Below are positions 43,039 through 52,877 of a stretch of 64,000 nucleotides of DNA, piece by piece. This DNA is from DATKPA01 sp051955985. Its GTDB lineage: Bacteria; Planctomycetota; Phycisphaerae; WQYP01. The first letter of the stretch is position 1. Each line of letters begins with the position of its first letter. The notes under the pieces were generated by a model. That model made no database searches and was not told the DNA's origin. It saw nothing but the letters and a program-made list of their open reading frames with translations. The DNA is taken from contig JBQCGD010000145.1 in the NCBI GenBank assembly GCA_051955985.1, forward strand, positions 52,076 through 116,075, written 5' to 3'. A program made the translations under genes and the position numbers.

Positions 43039-43566
43039 CTAATTCCCCGGCTCCATCGAAACTCCCCCATTCCCCCCCGCGCTCCGCTCATACACCACAA
43101 ACTCCAAATCCTTCCCCACCAGCTCATGACTCACCGCTTTCCATTGCGACTGATCCCACATCGGGAAGTACGTATCCCCCTGGAACGGAAAATCCCGCTG
43201 CACAAATGTCACATACATCCGATCCGCCCGCTCCAGCCCCGCCGCATAAATCTCCGTCCCCCCCGCAATAAAGCACTCCGTCTCCCCCGCCATCCGCGCA
43301 AACTCCAGCGCCTCATCCAGCGACGTGAACCACTCGATCCCCTCCACCGCCGGCGGATCCGGATTCCGGCTCACCACCAGGTTCCGCCGCTTCGGCAACG
43401 GCCTCCCAATCGACGAAAACGTCTTCCGCCCCATCACAATCGCATGCCCCGTCGTCAGCTTCCGAAACCGCTTCAAATCGTCCGGCAAATACCACGGCAA
43501 CCGCCCCGCGGCCCCAATCAACCGCTCCGGCGTCATCGCCACAATGATGCTGATCCGCATCGACAT
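43039..43566 (-). CDS. folA: Dihydrofolate reductase
   Basis: The 175-residue enzyme reduces dihydrofolate to tetrahydrofolate with NADPH. Landmarks are IIVAMTPERLIGAAGRLPW, YLPDDLKRFRKLTTGH (catalytic Asp), VMGRKTFSSIGRPLPKRRN, VVSRNPD and FIAGGTEIYAAGLERADRMYVTFV. The start at 43566 is five bases after the thyA stop, so thyA and folA form an operon and work as a pair: thymidylate synthase makes the dihydrofolate that this enzyme recycles. The C-terminus (GGNGGVSMEPGN) is a short unusual extension. Confidence 0.96.
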   Translation of the reverse strand: MSMRISIIVAMTPERLIGAAGRLPWYLPDDLKRFRKLTTGHAIVMGRKTFSSIGRPLPKRRNLVVSRNPDPPAVEGIEWFTSLDEALEFARMAGETECFIAGGTEIYAAGLERADRMYVTFVQRDFPFQGDTYFPMWDQSQWKAVSHELVGKDLEFVVYERSAGGNGGVSMEPGN

Positions 43567-43571
43567 GCCCG

Positions 43572-44453
43572 TTACACCGCCACCTTGAAGGGTATCGCCG
43601 GATGCGGATCGTAATTCTCCACCCGGAAATCCTCAAACGTCAGTTCCCTGAACGGCTTCTTCGCAATCACCAGCCGCGGCAACGCCCGAGGCTCCCGCTT
43701 CAACTGCTCCTTCAACCCCGCCACATGGTCATACTCCGCCATCGCCGACCCCGCATCCGCACAATAAATGTGCGCATCCACGATCGTGTGCCCAAAATAC
43801 CCCACCTCCAGCCCCACCTCCTGCGCAATCATCTGCGTCAACGTCGCATAGCACGCCAGGTTGAACGGAATCCCCAGCGCAATATCCCCCGACCGCTGCG
43901 TCAAATGACAATTCAACCGCCGCGGCTTCCCCTCTTCATCCGGACTCACATTAAACGCAAATGAATAATGGCACGGCGGCAATTTGCTCACCTCCGCATT
44001 CCCCGGCTCCCACGCCACCACCACCAGCCGCCGCGAATACGGATTCCGCTTGATCTCATCAATCACATACTGAATCTGATCAATCTCCTGCACCGGCGCC
44101 GAAGTCTCCCCCGTCTCCGCAATCGGCGCATGCGATTTCTGAACCGGATGCGGAAACCGCCGCCAGTACCGCCCATACGCCGTCTCCAGGTCCCCCTTCT
44201 CATCCGCCCACGCATCCCAGATTTTCGTCACCTTCCGCAAATTCCGAATATGATCCTCCCCCGACAAATACCACAGCAACTCATGCAGACACGACTTGAA
44301 ATTCACCTTCTTCGTCGTCAAAAGCGGAAACCCCGCCGCCAGGTCCACCCGGTAAAACGCCCCAAAATACGAAATCGTATCCACCCCCGTCCGCGAAGGC
44401 TTCCGAATCCCCTTCTCCAGCACCAACCGAACAAGGTCGAGATATTCCTTCAT
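43572..44453 (-). CDS. thyA: Thymidylate synthase
   Basis: The 293-residue enzyme makes dTMP from dUMP with methylene-tetrahydrofolate. Features: KEYLDLVRLVLEKG, RTGVDTISYFG, FPLLTTKKVNFKSCLHELLW, WDAWADEKGDLETAYGRYWR, catalytic Cys in LPPCHYSFAF, CHLTQRSGDIALGIPFNLACYA and GYFGHTIVDAHIYCADAG. It is about 30 residues longer than the E. coli enzyme, mostly from an insertion around PHPVQKSHAPIAETGETSAP. The ATG at 44453 has GGAG seven bases upstream. folA follows directly. Confidence 0.96.
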   Translation of the reverse strand: MKEYLDLVRLVLEKGIRKPSRTGVDTISYFGAFYRVDLAAGFPLLTTKKVNFKSCLHELLWYLSGEDHIRNLRKVTKIWDAWADEKGDLETAYGRYWRRFPHPVQKSHAPIAETGETSAPVQEIDQIQYVIDEIKRNPYSRRLVVVAWEPGNAEVSKLPPCHYSFAFNVSPDEEGKPRRLNCHLTQRSGDIALGIPFNLACYATLTQMIAQEVGLEVGYFGHTIVDAHIYCADAGSAMAEYDHVAGLKEQLKREPRALPRLVIAKKPFRELTFEDFRVENYDPHPAIPFKVAV

Positions 44454-44549
44454 CCGTGAACTCCAAAAGGCAGGTCGCGGGATTCTATCAAATCCGCGCC
44501 CCCCATTCACGCCCTGCTCCATGCCACTGACGCTCGCTATAAAAATCCC

Positions 44550-44564
44550 TATAATGAAGCCTCC
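44550..44564 (+). promoter_or_regulatory. -10 box directly before the gene at 44565 (leaderless type)
   Basis: A perfect TATAAT (44550-44555) ends nine bases before the ATG. A CTGACG element (44527-44532) at 17-base spacing may serve as -35. No Shine-Dalgarno fits between, so transcription and translation probably start almost together. Confidence 0.5.
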
Positions 44565-45152
44565 ATGGGAGCTTCTGCCGCACAAATTTCCCTCGATCGA
44601 AGGGTGAACGCCGTGGAAAAAGTCCGCCAGCGATTGCTGCGCGCCATCGCCGCCCTCCAGGGCGCCGGCCTCGACTACGCCGTTGCCGGCGGCAACGCCG
44701 TCGCCGCATGGGTCTCCTCCGTCGACGAAGACGCCGTGCGCAACACCCACGACGTCGACATCCTCATCCGCCGCTCCGATTTCGACGCCACCAAAACAGC
44801 TCTCGAATCCGCCGGTTTCGTCTATCGCCACGCCGCCGGTATGGACGTCTTCCTCGACGGCCCCACCGGCTCGCCGCGCAGCGGCATCCACCTCATCTTC
44901 GCCAACGAGAAAGTACGCCCCCACGAGCACGCCCCCAATCCCGACGTTTCCGAATCCGCCCCCGCCGCCGAGTTCCGCGTCCTCTCCCTCGAAGCCCTCG
45001 TCCAAATCAAACTCACCGCCTACCGCGACAAAGACCGCACCCACCTCCGCGACCTCATCGAGGTCGGCCTCGTCGACCTCACCTGGACAAACAAGTACCC
45101 TCCCCCGCTCGCCTCCCGCCTGCAGGCCCTCCTCGACACCCCCCAAGGCTGA
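44565..45152 (+). CDS. Nucleotidyltransferase-like protein (AbiEii/MNT-like fold)
   Basis: The 195-residue protein shows the nucleotidyltransferase fold pattern DYAVAGGNAVAAWV followed by NTHDVDILIRRSDFD. The GG and D-x-D residues correspond to the catalytic motif. A C-terminal helical part (EALVQIKLTAYRDKDRTHLRDLIEVG) matches AbiEii/UTase-type proteins. Some relatives are antitoxin-linked, but no partner toxin lies nearby. trpE begins 20 bases after it, so it is likely co-transcribed. The target is unknown. Confidence 0.75.
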   Translation: MGASAAQISLDRRVNAVEKVRQRLLRAIAALQGAGLDYAVAGGNAVAAWVSSVDEDAVRNTHDVDILIRRSDFDATKTALESAGFVYRHAAGMDVFLDGPTGSPRSGIHLIFANEKVRPHEHAPNPDVSESAPAAEFRVLSLEALVQIKLTAYRDKDRTHLRDLIEVGLVDLTWTNKYPPPLASRLQALLDTPQG

Positions 45153-45172
45153 TCCACTTTCTGGAGCCCTAC

Positions 45173-46786
<1,614 letters not shown>

Positions 46787-46847
46787 AAGTGGGGCCGACG
46801 CCCCCGTCGGCCAATCATCGGACGCCGTTTCTCACGAGGAGCCGCCC

Positions 46848-47822
46848 ATGAAATCCTTCGCCGCTCTGGCGCTCGCCGCACTGCTCACCGCTTCCCCGGC
46901 TTTCGCCCAAAGCGTCAAGCAGCGTATCTCCGGCAACCTCAACAACGCCGTCCAGCAACACAACGAAGACCTGGAGCGCGCCATGAACGGACAAGACACT
47001 TCCAACCAACCCCAACCCCAGCCCCAACAGCAGCAGCAGGCCAAACCCCAGCAACCCGGCCAATCCAACGGCCAGCAAACCACGACCGCCGACGGCGTCA
47101 CCGCCGGCTGGATCACCCGCACCGCCAAAGACGGAAAAACCAAGGTCCGCCTCTACTTCGCCTACCCCCAGGCCCTCTCCAAGGACAACCCCGTCCCCGC
47201 CCTCATCGTCCTACAGGAATGGTGGGGCGTGAACGACGACATCCAGCAGCGCACCCGCGAGTTCGCCAAGCACGGCTTCTACGCAGTCGCCCCCGACCTC
47301 TACAACGGCCAGGTCACCGACGACCCCGCCCAGGCCGCCAAGCTCAAACAGGAAATGAAAAACCCCGTCGCCATGGTCGACATGCGCACCGGCCTCGACC
47401 TCCTCTCCGAAGAATCCAACAACGGCGTCGTCGATCCCAAACGCGTCGGCTCCATCGGCTGGTGCATGGGCGGCGAACAGTCCCTCCTCCTCTCCCTCGC
47501 CGACCCCCGCGTCAAAGCCACCGCCATCTTCTACGGCCCTCTCGTCACCGACCCCGACCGCCTCAAATCGCTCCAGGGCCCCGTCCTCGGCATCTTCGGC
47601 AACAACGACAAAGCCCCCTCTCCCACCGACGTCGAAAAATTTCGCCAGGCCCTCTCCGCCGCCGGCAAAACCGACGTCACCATCTACCAGTTCGACGGCG
47701 TCGGCCACGCCTTCGCCAGCCCCGCCGCCGAAAAAGTCGGCCTCTACAACCCCGAGAAAGCCCAGGAAGCCTGGGCCAAATGCTGGCAATGGCTCGACGA
47801 CAAACTTCTCACCAAGAAATAA
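46848..47822 (+). CDS. Secreted dienelactone hydrolase family protein
   Basis: The 324-residue protein has a signal peptide (MKSFAALALAALLTASPAFA), a Gln/Pro-rich low-complexity linker (about residues 48-80) and a dienelactone hydrolase alpha/beta fold: PALIVLQEWWGVNDDIQ, YAVAPDLYNG, nucleophile Cys in IGWCMGGEQSL, Asp around FGNNDKAPS and His in GVGHAFAS. The Cys-His-Asp triad is complete. Family members cleave lactones or esters; the substrate of exported forms is unknown. GAGGAG precedes the ATG. Confidence 0.88.
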   Translation: MKSFAALALAALLTASPAFAQSVKQRISGNLNNAVQQHNEDLERAMNGQDTSNQPQPQPQQQQQAKPQQPGQSNGQQTTTADGVTAGWITRTAKDGKTKVRLYFAYPQALSKDNPVPALIVLQEWWGVNDDIQQRTREFAKHGFYAVAPDLYNGQVTDDPAQAAKLKQEMKNPVAMVDMRTGLDLLSEESNNGVVDPKRVGSIGWCMGGEQSLLLSLADPRVKATAIFYGPLVTDPDRLKSLQGPVLGIFGNNDKAPSPTDVEKFRQALSAAGKTDVTIYQFDGVGHAFASPAAEKVGLYNPEKAQEAWAKCWQWLDDKLLTKK

Positions 47823-47890
47823 CCCCAATTCTCCCCTAAAATAATCACCTAACATCCGTGGTCACGGCGAGCGCGCCACCAAGTGCGCCC

Positions 47891-47920
47891 TCTCCGTGCC
47901 CTCCGAGTTCTTCGTGGTTT
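47891..47920 (+). repeat. CTCCGTG-type word repeat upstream of polA
   Basis: TCTCCGTGCCCTCCGAGTTC then TTCGTGGTTT: degenerate tandem CTCCGTG/TTCGTGG words, related to those at 25534-25570, 40481-40504 and 61149-61222. Confidence 0.6.
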
Positions 47921-47948
47921 CCAACGAATCGCCCTAAGCGAGGCACCC

Positions 47949-50909
47949 ATGCCCGAAACCCTCTACATCATCGACGGCCACGCCCAGATCTACCGCTCCT
48001 ACTACGCCGTCATGGGCCTCAAATCCCCCTCCGGCGAACCCACCAACGCCACCTTCGGCTTCGTCGGCATGCTCCTCAAGCTCTTCCAGATGCGCAAACC
48101 CTCCCACGTCGTCCTCGCCATGGACGCCGGGACCTCCGGCCGTGAAACCCTCGACACCACCTACAAAGCCCAGCGCAAACCCATGCCCGAAGACATGCCC
48201 GTGCAGATCGACCGCATCCTGCAAATCTGCGACACCCTCGGCATGCCCATTTACAAAGCCGAAGGCTACGAAGCCGACGACGCGATCGCCACCCTCGTCC
48301 GCCAGGTGCGCGGCGACAAGAACTGCCCCCACTGTAAGATCTACATGTGCACCAAGGACAAAGACCTCGATCAGCTGATCGACGACCAATGCGTCATGTA
48401 CGACATCCAGACCAACGAGGAAATCAACTCTGGCAAGCTCCTGGAGAAAAAAGGCTACACCCCGCAGCAGGCCCGCGATGTCCTCGCCCTCACCGGCGAT
48501 GCCGTCGACAACATCCCCGGCATCCCCGGCGTCGGCCCCAAAACCGCCGCCAAGTGGATCGCCACCTACGGCTCCCTCGACAACCTCATCGCCAACAAAG
48601 ACAAGATCACCGGCAAAATCGGCGACACCTTCCGCACCAATATTGGTGTGCTAGATAATTCGCGGAAGCTGGTGGAACTGCAGTTTGATGTGCCCGTCCC
48701 CCCGCTCGACTGGAAAACCGCCAGCGTCCACCCCGAACTCCTCCCCAAACTCGCCCCCATCTTCCAACAACTCGGCTTCACCAAACTCCTGACAATGCTC
48801 GAACAAGTCGTCGACCTCTATCGCAATGAAATACCCGCCGCCCCCGCAACACGTCCCGCCCCCGCACCACAGCCGCTCGCACCCGCCACTAAATCGAAAA
48901 TCGAAAATCAAAAATCGAAAATGACGCAGGACTCCCTCGCCGGCGGCCTCTTCGATTCCGCCCACGCCGCGCCCACTTCGGAATCCGCCGAAGTCACCCT
49001 CGCCACCGCCGCCCCCGAACACGCCATGCAAACCGACTCTGACCTCGAGCCCTCAGAACCCGCCCAACAAACCGGCCTCCGCCCCGTCATCGGCGACTAC
49101 AAACTGATCAACACCCACAAGCTCCTCGACGAAATGGTCGCCACTCTCCGCGCCCAACTCGCCGCCCTCCCCGAGGACCGCGCCTTCCTCTCCGTCGATA
49201 CCGAAACCGACGCCCTCGGCTCCATGCAATCCAACCTCTGCGGCATCTCCCTCTCCGCCAAAGAAGGCACCGGCTACTACATCGCCCTCAAAGGCGCCGG
49301 CGACTGCCTCGACGAAATGGTCACCCGCGAGTGCCTCGGCCCCCTCCTCTCCGACCCCGCCATCAAAAAGGTCGGCCAAAATCTCAAGTACGACATCAAC
49401 TCCCTCCGCAACTTCGGCCTCCAACTCAACAACATCCACTTCGACACCATGGTCGCCTCCTACGTCATCGACTCCTCGCGACTCTCCCACGGCATGGATT
49501 CCCTCGCCGCCGATCTCCTCGGCCTCAAACCCATCCCCATCACCGATCTCATCGGCAAAGGCGCCCAGCAGGTTTCCTTCGCCGACGTCCCCCTCGACCG
49601 CGCCTGCCACTACGCCGCCGAAGACGCCGACGTCACCCTCCGCCTCGCCAATACCCTCGCCCCCCAGCTCCTGAAAATGGGGTCAAACATCGTTTCTCTC
49701 TTCTTCGACATCGAAATGCCCCTCGTCCAGGTCCTCGCCGACATGGAATACCACGGCGTCATGATCGACACCAAGCTCCTCAAAAAACTCAGCGGTGAAA
49801 TCGAGAAAAAACTCTTCGACCTCCAGGGCCGCATCAAGACCGCCGCCGGCGTCGACTTCAACCAGGACTCCCCCAAGCAACTCGCCGAAGTCCTCTTCAA
49901 GCACCTCAAGCTCCCCGTCGTAAAGAAAACGAAAACCGGCCCCAGCACCGACATCACCGTGCTCGAGAAACTCGCCGACAAGCACCCCGTCCCCGCCCTC
50001 GTCGTCGAATATCGCCAGCTCGCGAAACTCAAAAACACCTACCTCGACACCCTCGCCGACCTCCCCAGCAAAAAAACCAACCGCGTGCACGCCCACTTCA
50101 ACCAGACCGTCGCCGAAACCGGCCGCCTCTCCTCCTCCGACCCCAACCTCCAGAACATCCCCGTCAAAACCGACATCGGCCGCGAAATCCGCCGCGCGTT
50201 CGTCGCCGAGCCCGGCCACGTCCTCATCTCCGCCGACTACTCCCAGATCGAACTCCGCGTCCTCGCCCACTACACCGGCGAAAAATCCCTCGTCGAAGCT
50301 TTCGCCACCAACCGCGACGTCCACCGACTCGTCGCCGCCGAACTCAACAACGTCCCCGAAGACCAGGTCACCCCCGAAATGCGTGCCGTCGCCAAAACCG
50401 TCAATTTCGGCATCATCTACGGCCAGACGGGCTTCGGCCTCTCGCAAGTTTTGAAGATCCCACAGGACCAGGGCAACGCCTACGTCGCCGCCTACCGCCG
50501 CCGCTTCCCCGCCATCGAAGCCTTCACTCACGAATGCATCATGCAGGCGACCACCGCCGGCTTCGTCACCACCATCCTCGGCCGCCGCCGCGCCATCCCC
50601 GACATCAACTCCCCCATCCAATCCCGCCGCCAGTTCGGCCAGCGCGCCGCCCTCAACTCCGTCATTCAAGGCAGCGCCGCCGACCTCATCAAACTCGCGA
50701 TGGTCAACCTCCACAAAAAGATCGCCGGCCGCGCGCAAGACATCCGCATGCTCATGCAAATCCACGACGAACTCGTCTTCGAATGCAAAGCCAATCTCGC
50801 CGAGGAAATGTCCGACCTGATCCGCACCGAAATGGAAACCGCCATGACCCTCAAAGTCCCCCTCAAAGTCGACATCGGCACCGGCCCCAACTGGCTCGAA
50901 TACGAGTGA
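47949..50909 (+). CDS. polA: DNA polymerase I
   Basis: The 986-residue protein has three domains. The 5' nuclease (about 1-290) shows IIDGHAQIYRSYYA, KAEGYEADDAIATL and GIPGVGPKTAAKWI. The 3'-5' exonuclease (about 385-580) keeps its acidic residues (SVDTETDAL, GQNLKYDINS, YAAEDADVT), so proofreading is probably active. The polymerase domain has motif A ADYSQIELRVLAHY, motif B KTVNFGIIYGQTGFG and motif C MQIHDELVFE. An unusual Ala/Pro-rich linker (about 290-370) separates the first two domains and includes a tandem-repeat-derived stretch (48891-48923). GAGG precedes the ATG at 47949. The product fills gaps and removes RNA primers during replication and repair. Confidence 0.96.
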   Translation: MPETLYIIDGHAQIYRSYYAVMGLKSPSGEPTNATFGFVGMLLKLFQMRKPSHVVLAMDAGTSGRETLDTTYKAQRKPMPEDMPVQIDRILQICDTLGMPIYKAEGYEADDAIATLVRQVRGDKNCPHCKIYMCTKDKDLDQLIDDQCVMYDIQTNEEINSGKLLEKKGYTPQQARDVLALTGDAVDNIPGIPGVGPKTAAKWIATYGSLDNLIANKDKITGKIGDTFRTNIGVLDNSRKLVELQFDVPVPPLDWKTASVHPELLPKLAPIFQQLGFTKLLTMLEQVVDLYRNEIPAAPATRPAPAPQPLAPATKSKIENQKSKMTQDSLAGGLFDSAHAAPTSESAEVTLATAAPEHAMQTDSDLEPSEPAQQTGLRPVIGDYKLINTHKLLDEMVATLRAQLAALPEDRAFLSVDTETDALGSMQSNLCGISLSAKEGTGYYIALKGAGDCLDEMVTRECLGPLLSDPAIKKVGQNLKYDINSLRNFGLQLNNIHFDTMVASYVIDSSRLSHGMDSLAADLLGLKPIPITDLIGKGAQQVSFADVPLDRACHYAAEDADVTLRLANTLAPQLLKMGSNIVSLFFDIEMPLVQVLADMEYHGVMIDTKLLKKLSGEIEKKLFDLQGRIKTAAGVDFNQDSPKQLAEVLFKHLKLPVVKKTKTGPSTDITVLEKLADKHPVPALVVEYRQLAKLKNTYLDTLADLPSKKTNRVHAHFNQTVAETGRLSSSDPNLQNIPVKTDIGREIRRAFVAEPGHVLISADYSQIELRVLAHYTGEKSLVEAFATNRDVHRLVAAELNNVPEDQVTPEMRAVAKTVNFGIIYGQTGFGLSQVLKIPQDQGNAYVAAYRRRFPAIEAFTHECIMQATTAGFVTTILGRRRAIPDINSPIQSRRQFGQRAALNSVIQGSAADLIKLAMVNLHKKIAGRAQDIRMLMQIHDELVFECKANLAEEMSDLIRTEMETAMTLKVPLKVDIGTGPNWLEYE
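48891..48923 (+). repeat. AAATCGAAAATC-type repeat inside the polA linker
   Basis: AAATCGAAAATCGAAAATCA followed by AAAATCGAAAATG encodes KSKIENQKSKM in frame. It is A-rich in an otherwise GC-rich gene and looks like the word-type intergenic repeats, here sitting in a coding sequence. Confidence 0.7.
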
Positions 50910-50916
50910 ATTTTCG

Positions 50917-51270
50917 ATGACGGCGACATCAGAACAGATTGCAATGCACAACGAGCTCGCCCAATGGCTCAAAACCACGCCACGTTTGAAGTGTGACTGG
51001 AGCGAGGAAGGAAAAGAGGGTGGAAACGGCCGGTATTATGCGATCATCGCAACCGTTCGTGATGAAAATCCCGATCGTCTTCTCCGAATTCGGATTGGCT
51101 TGGATGGCACTCGCTGGCAGTGGTCCGCAAGCGGCGGAAGATCTGGTCCTTATCGATCCATCACCATGCCCACACGGCGAGAAAACATGTCCTTCAGCGA
51201 ACATGCAAAGCGCGTTGTCGATGCGGTCAAAGCCGATTGCGAGCCGGCATATGTGGCAGCCCTGTTCTAA
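50917..51270 (+). CDS. Small hypothetical protein downstream of polA
   Basis: I do not recognise this 117-residue protein. It has no signal peptide or membrane segment. Its middle is rich in Trp, Arg and Gly (RIGLDGTRWQWSASGGRSGPY), suggesting a beta-rich fold, with helices at both ends. The ATG is seven bases after the polA stop, so translational coupling is possible. Codon choice is more mixed and lower in C-ending codons than its neighbours, consistent with recent acquisition or weak selection. Its stop abuts the stop of the convergent PL6 gene. Confidence 0.6.
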   Translation: MTATSEQIAMHNELAQWLKTTPRLKCDWSEEGKEGGNGRYYAIIATVRDENPDRLLRIRIGLDGTRWQWSASGGRSGPYRSITMPTRRENMSFSEHAKRVVDAVKADCEPAYVAALF

Positions 51271-52722
51271 CTATTCCGCCCCCGGCCCCACATCCCTCTC
51301 CGTCAACACCCGATTTACCTCCCCGCTCCCCCCCACCTGGCTCGCCCCCACATCCTTCACCGCCCCGCGCCCCCGCCCATCCACATCCACCGTCACAAAC
51401 GGAAAATTCCCCACTGCCTTCCCCACCACCGCACTCCCCGCGCCCGGCCGCCAGATCCCATCCGCCCCCTTCTCCAGCCCCGGATCCATCTTCACAAACC
51501 CGCCCGCCGGAATGCTCCCCACCTCCGTCTTCCACACCACGTTCCCCTCCCACGCTGCCCCCTTCATCGGCCCCTGGATATCCGCCGCCTGTGGTCCGCC
51601 CACAATCACATTGTCCGCAATCGTCACGTTCGCCGCTCCGTAAGGCTTCCCCCGCGGCGACATGATGATGTCCTCCTGGTTGTTCATCAGCGTGTTGAAC
51701 GCCACCACCACCCCCACCGGCTCATCGTGCATCTGCAGACGCCCCGGCGGAATCGTCGCATCCCCGTTCCCCACATGAATCGCCGGCCTGCACCCCTCAA
51801 AGTAATTGCTGTAAATCCGATGATCGTGCCCGAAAAACCGCAGCCCATCCGTGTTCAAAAAATAATTCCCATACACCTGGCACCGGTTCCCATGCCGCAA
51901 CGACAGCTCCCGCGTCCCCTCCATCGCCGTGTTGTACCGATACGTGTTGTCGCACGACTTGTTGCACACCAGCCCCTCATTCTCCCCACGGCACTTGATG
52001 AACAGATTGTGCTCCACCAGCGCAAAACCCGAATGCATGCTCCGCCAGCTCAACCCCACCTGGATCGCCGAACAGTTGTTCGCCGTCGGCACAAAATTCT
52101 TGAACTCGTTGTGGTGAATCCACGTCCGCTGCGCCATCTCCTCCTTCCCCGGCCCCTGCACCGTCACCCAGCACCCCTGCGTCGCCTTGTCGTGAAAAAA
52201 GTTGTGATCGATCTCGCAGTCATCCCCCGACACCTCGATCGTCGGCACGTTCACCTGCTTCGAGACATCGTTCTGCAACGCAAACTCATTCCGCGTCACC
52301 CGCAAATGCTTCGTCCCCGCCGGCAGCAGCATCGTCACCGACGAATGCGCAAACTTGAACCCCTCCACCACCGCCCACTGCGCCGATTCCCCAAACGTAA
52401 ACCCCGCCTTCCCCTTGATCTCCACATCCCCCACCTCCTGCGCCCGCACCACCACCGGCTTCCCCTGCCGTCCCGCACAATTGATCGTCACCGGCCCGTC
52501 CGACGTGTACGTCCCCTTCGCCAGCACAATCTCGTCCCCCGGCCGCGCCGCATCCACCGCCTGCTGCAGCTCCGCCAGCGATCCCACCAGTACCGTCTTT
52601 CCCGCGACAAAACCCTTCATCTCCACGCCCCGCCCCATCGCCTCCGCATTGCCATGCGAGCACCCCGCCATCGCGCCCATCACCGCCGCCACAACACAAC
52701 CCGCCATCAACGCATGCTTCAC
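51271..52722 (-). CDS. Polysaccharide lyase family 6 lipoprotein (alginate/chondroitin lyase-like)
   Basis: The 483-residue protein has a lipoprotein signal (AVMGAMAGC), then a right-handed beta-helix typical of PL6: ELQQAVDAARPGDEIVLAKG, DHNFFHDKATQG, IHHNEFKNF, GLVCNKSCDNTYRYNTA (catalytic Lys candidate) and GTRELSLRHGNRCQVYGNYF (catalytic Arg in LRHGN). PL6 enzymes cleave alginate or chondroitin by beta-elimination; which one cannot be told. GAGGTGA precedes the GTG start at 52722. It is divergent from an alpha/beta-hydrolase gene across 155 bp, so the two may be co-regulated. Confidence 0.87.
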   Translation of the reverse strand: MKHALMAGCVVAAVMGAMAGCSHGNAEAMGRGVEMKGFVAGKTVLVGSLAELQQAVDAARPGDEIVLAKGTYTSDGPVTINCAGRQGKPVVVRAQEVGDVEIKGKAGFTFGESAQWAVVEGFKFAHSSVTMLLPAGTKHLRVTRNEFALQNDVSKQVNVPTIEVSGDDCEIDHNFFHDKATQGCWVTVQGPGKEEMAQRTWIHHNEFKNFVPTANNCSAIQVGLSWRSMHSGFALVEHNLFIKCRGENEGLVCNKSCDNTYRYNTAMEGTRELSLRHGNRCQVYGNYFLNTDGLRFFGHDHRIYSNYFEGCRPAIHVGNGDATIPPGRLQMHDEPVGVVVAFNTLMNNQEDIIMSPRGKPYGAANVTIADNVIVGGPQAADIQGPMKGAAWEGNVVWKTEVGSIPAGGFVKMDPGLEKGADGIWRPGAGSAVVGKAVGNFPFVTVDVDGRGRGAVKDVGASQVGGSGEVNRVLTERDVGPGAE

Positions 52723-52877
52723 AAATCACCTCATTCCTGTCGTCCTCCTAGAACGCCCCCGTGTCTCAGGCATTGCACCTCACGCAATGAATCCACCCCC
52801 ACGCCGTTTTTATCTTCACACACATCAACGCCCGCCGCCTCCGGCGCGGCGCACAACCGTTCATCTCCGGAGCCCAC

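Noticed and set aside
44565..45152. A type II or type IV toxin-antitoxin pair based on the nucleotidyltransferase fold.
   Set aside because: No HEPN, AbiEi-like or other small partner gene is adjacent; the neighbours are thyA and trpE.
45120..45172. A trp leader peptide or attenuator before trpE.
   Set aside because: Only 20 bases separate trpE from the preceding gene, with no Trp-codon run or paired hairpins.
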